Assembly (NCBI GenBank): GCA_903908015.1
Contig: CAIVQI010000319.1
Coordinates: forward strand, 1-8,458
DNA: 8,458 nt
Reading direction: 5' to 3'
Source: an uncultured Bacteroidota bacterium
GTDB lineage: Bacteria; Bacteroidota; Bacteroidia; UBA7662
The notes beneath the pieces were generated by a model, which worked only from the letters and a program-made list of their open reading frames with translations, did no database searches and was not told the DNA's origin. Shown here one piece after another: positions 7,956 to 8,458 of this stretch; position 1 is the first letter of the stretch, and each line of letters opens with the position of its first letter. Position numbers and translations under genes: made by a program.

Positions 7956-7974
7956 CCCAAAACCCCAAAACCCC
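7955..7974 (+). repeat. Spirotrich ciliate telomere, C4A4C4A4C4
   Basis: Twenty bases of perfect C4A4 repeat. The C-rich strand reads 5' to 3' into the right-hand DNA, as at the 5' end of every macronuclear chromosome of Oxytricha, Stylonychia and Euplotes. The length equals the double-stranded telomere of Oxytricha/Stylonychia (20 bp), not the 28 bp known for Euplotes. Orientation shows that it caps the right-hand sequence. Confidence 0.88.
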
Positions 7975-8030
7975 ATTTAGTCTCTCAATATAACTTGGAA
8001 TATTAGGAGCATTATAATAAATTAAAGAAA
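7975..8030 (+). promoter_or_regulatory. Subtelomeric leader / 5' untranslated and promoter region of the ciliate gene
   Basis: 56 bases, strongly AT-rich, between telomere and ATG. Such short leaders are normal on gene-sized macronuclear chromosomes. An ATTATAATAAATT stretch (8011-8023) could serve as a TATA-like element but lies very close to the ATG. The bases before the ATG (AAAGAAA) are the A-rich start context common in ciliates. Confidence 0.55.
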
Positions 8031-8425
8031 ATGTTGACAATAATATTCTACTCTCTTATATTCTTCTCTGGCATCCTTGTAGCGTACGTTGACTGGGAAT
8101 GGTTTTTCAAAGAGGCCATATCATTCAAAAATGTTGAGAACCCGGTAAGTCATTCGAGGTTTAATAACCTTCTAGTGGATGATCGCAGGAGTGTTTGGCC
8201 TCTGTGTACTTGCATATTTTGTAATAATATTCATACCGGTCTATTTCATGTACAATTACCTCGAAAGTAAGTCTTAAACAACATGTTTTATAAATACCTC
8301 TAGAACAAAGAATGCCACTATACAAAACAGTAGGAATAAAAAAGGTCTCTGCACGTTAGACCATCAAGAGGCGAAGCTCCTGGCCACTCGCCTATTCAAA
8401 CATAGTCATGTCAAAGAAGGATTGA
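8031..8425 (+). CDS. Small two-helix membrane protein, ciliate gene with two mini-introns (function unknown)
   Basis: Exons are 8031-8144, 8176-8266 and 8304-8425, giving 108 residues ending at TGA. Residues 1-20 (MLTIIFYSLIFFSGILVAYV) and about 40-63 (MIAGVFGLCVLAYFVIIFIP and following VYFMY) are two clear membrane helices. They are joined by a loop with DWEWFFKE; the last 40 residues are basic (KKVSAR, IKRRSS). I do not recognise the family. Splicing intron 1 is needed to keep the second helix in frame; unspliced, the frame turns into non-hydrophobic sequence and stops at 8270. TAG at 8357-8359 falls in frame and is read as Gln under the hypotrich code; under the standard or Euplotes code the protein would end there at 86 residues. 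Isoleucine is ATA in 9 of 12 cases, unlike the phage genes. If intron 2 is not removed, the frame instead runs through TAA at 8275 (as Gln) to TGA at 8452. Confidence 0.65.
8145..8175 (+). other. Spliceosomal mini-intron 1, 31 bases, phase 0
   Basis: Begins GTAAGTC and ends CCTTCTAG, with a TTTAATAAC branch-point-like stretch. Length is not a multiple of three. Removal joins ...GluAsnPro to TrpMetIleAla and brings the second membrane helix into frame. Confidence 0.7.
8267..8303 (+). other. Probable spliceosomal mini-intron 2, 37 bases, phase 1
   Basis: Begins GTAAGTC, as intron 1 does, and ends ACCTCTAG after an AT-rich TTTTATAAATA stretch. Length is not a multiple of three. It contains an in-frame TAA (8275) that splicing would remove; under the ciliate code this TAA would be Gln, so retention is also possible. 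Confidence 0.55.
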
Positions 8426-8458
8426 ATATTTTACTTTCATGTAATCTTGGATGAAGCA
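8426..8458 (+). other. Start of 3' region of the ciliate gene
   Basis: 33 AT-rich bases after the TGA, to the window edge. No G4T4 telomere is reached, so the far end of the chromosome is not in the window. Confidence 0.4.

Noticed and set aside
7955..7974. Phage DNA stabilised as an artificial chromosome by telomere addition
   Set aside because: The repeat has the wrong orientation to cap the phage side.
8031..8270. A 79-residue plus-strand gene read without splicing
   Set aside because: Its second half is non-hydrophobic while the next frame there encodes a perfect membrane helix; the intron boundaries explain the frame change better.
8344..8396. Two short inverted repeats (GGTCT...AGACC and GGCGA...TCGCC) that suggested a tRNA, attachment site or terminator
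   Set aside because: Loops are too long for tRNA arms, there is no acceptor stem or T-run, and the stretch lies within exon 3 of the ciliate gene; short stems like these arise by chance.
7955..8458. True phage gene or host chromosome upstream of the tape measure
   Set aside because: Telomere repeat, intron signals and ATA-rich isoleucine use all differ from the phage genes, and no tail-assembly chaperone frame is seen on the minus strand.

Overview
The window is two unrelated pieces of DNA joined at about position 7954/7955. Bases 1-7954 carry part of the tail module of a contractile-tailed phage or phage-derived particle (myovirus-like prophage, tailocin or free phage). Bases 7955-8458 look like the capped end of a macronuclear gene-sized chromosome from a spirotrich ciliate, most likely a hypotrich of the Oxytricha/Stylonychia kind. 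Both identifications come from reading the sequence; no database search was possible.

Phage part: seven genes lie head to tail on the minus strand, read from right to left, with overlaps or very short gaps. The order is tape measure protein (N-terminus missing), tube/hub adapter, baseplate hub with an inserted peptidoglycan-binding module, OB-fold spike-base protein, gp25/gpW-like wedge protein, gpJ-like wedge protein, and a gpI-like protein that runs off the left edge. This is the standard build order of a simple contractile baseplate. The tape measure ends in an M15-type zinc peptidase motif set and the hub carries a peptidoglycan-binding fold, so the tail tip looks equipped to hold and cut a peptidoglycan wall. 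Sheath, tube, tail-assembly chaperones and tail fibres are not in the window. The host cannot be named; moderate GC and wall-directed domains only say that it is a bacterium.

Ciliate part: exactly C4A4C4A4C4 at 7955-7974, the double-stranded telomere repeat of hypotrichs, is followed by a 56-base AT-rich leader. A plus-strand gene begins with ATG at 8031. It makes sense only if two tiny introns are removed (31 and 37 bases, both GTAAGTC...CTAG). It then encodes a 108-residue two-helix membrane protein ending at TGA, with one in-frame TAG read as glutamine under the ciliate code. Isoleucine codons are mostly ATA here (9 of 12), against 0 of 16 in two neighbouring phage genes.

How the parts relate: the telomere points so that it caps the right-hand DNA, not the phage. 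The phage sequence therefore abuts the outer end of a natural chromosome terminus. The simplest reading is a library or assembly chimera from a sample holding both a ciliate and bacteria or phages. The tape measure frame stays open through the telomere to 8040 by chance, so its apparent N-terminal 29 residues are not phage protein.
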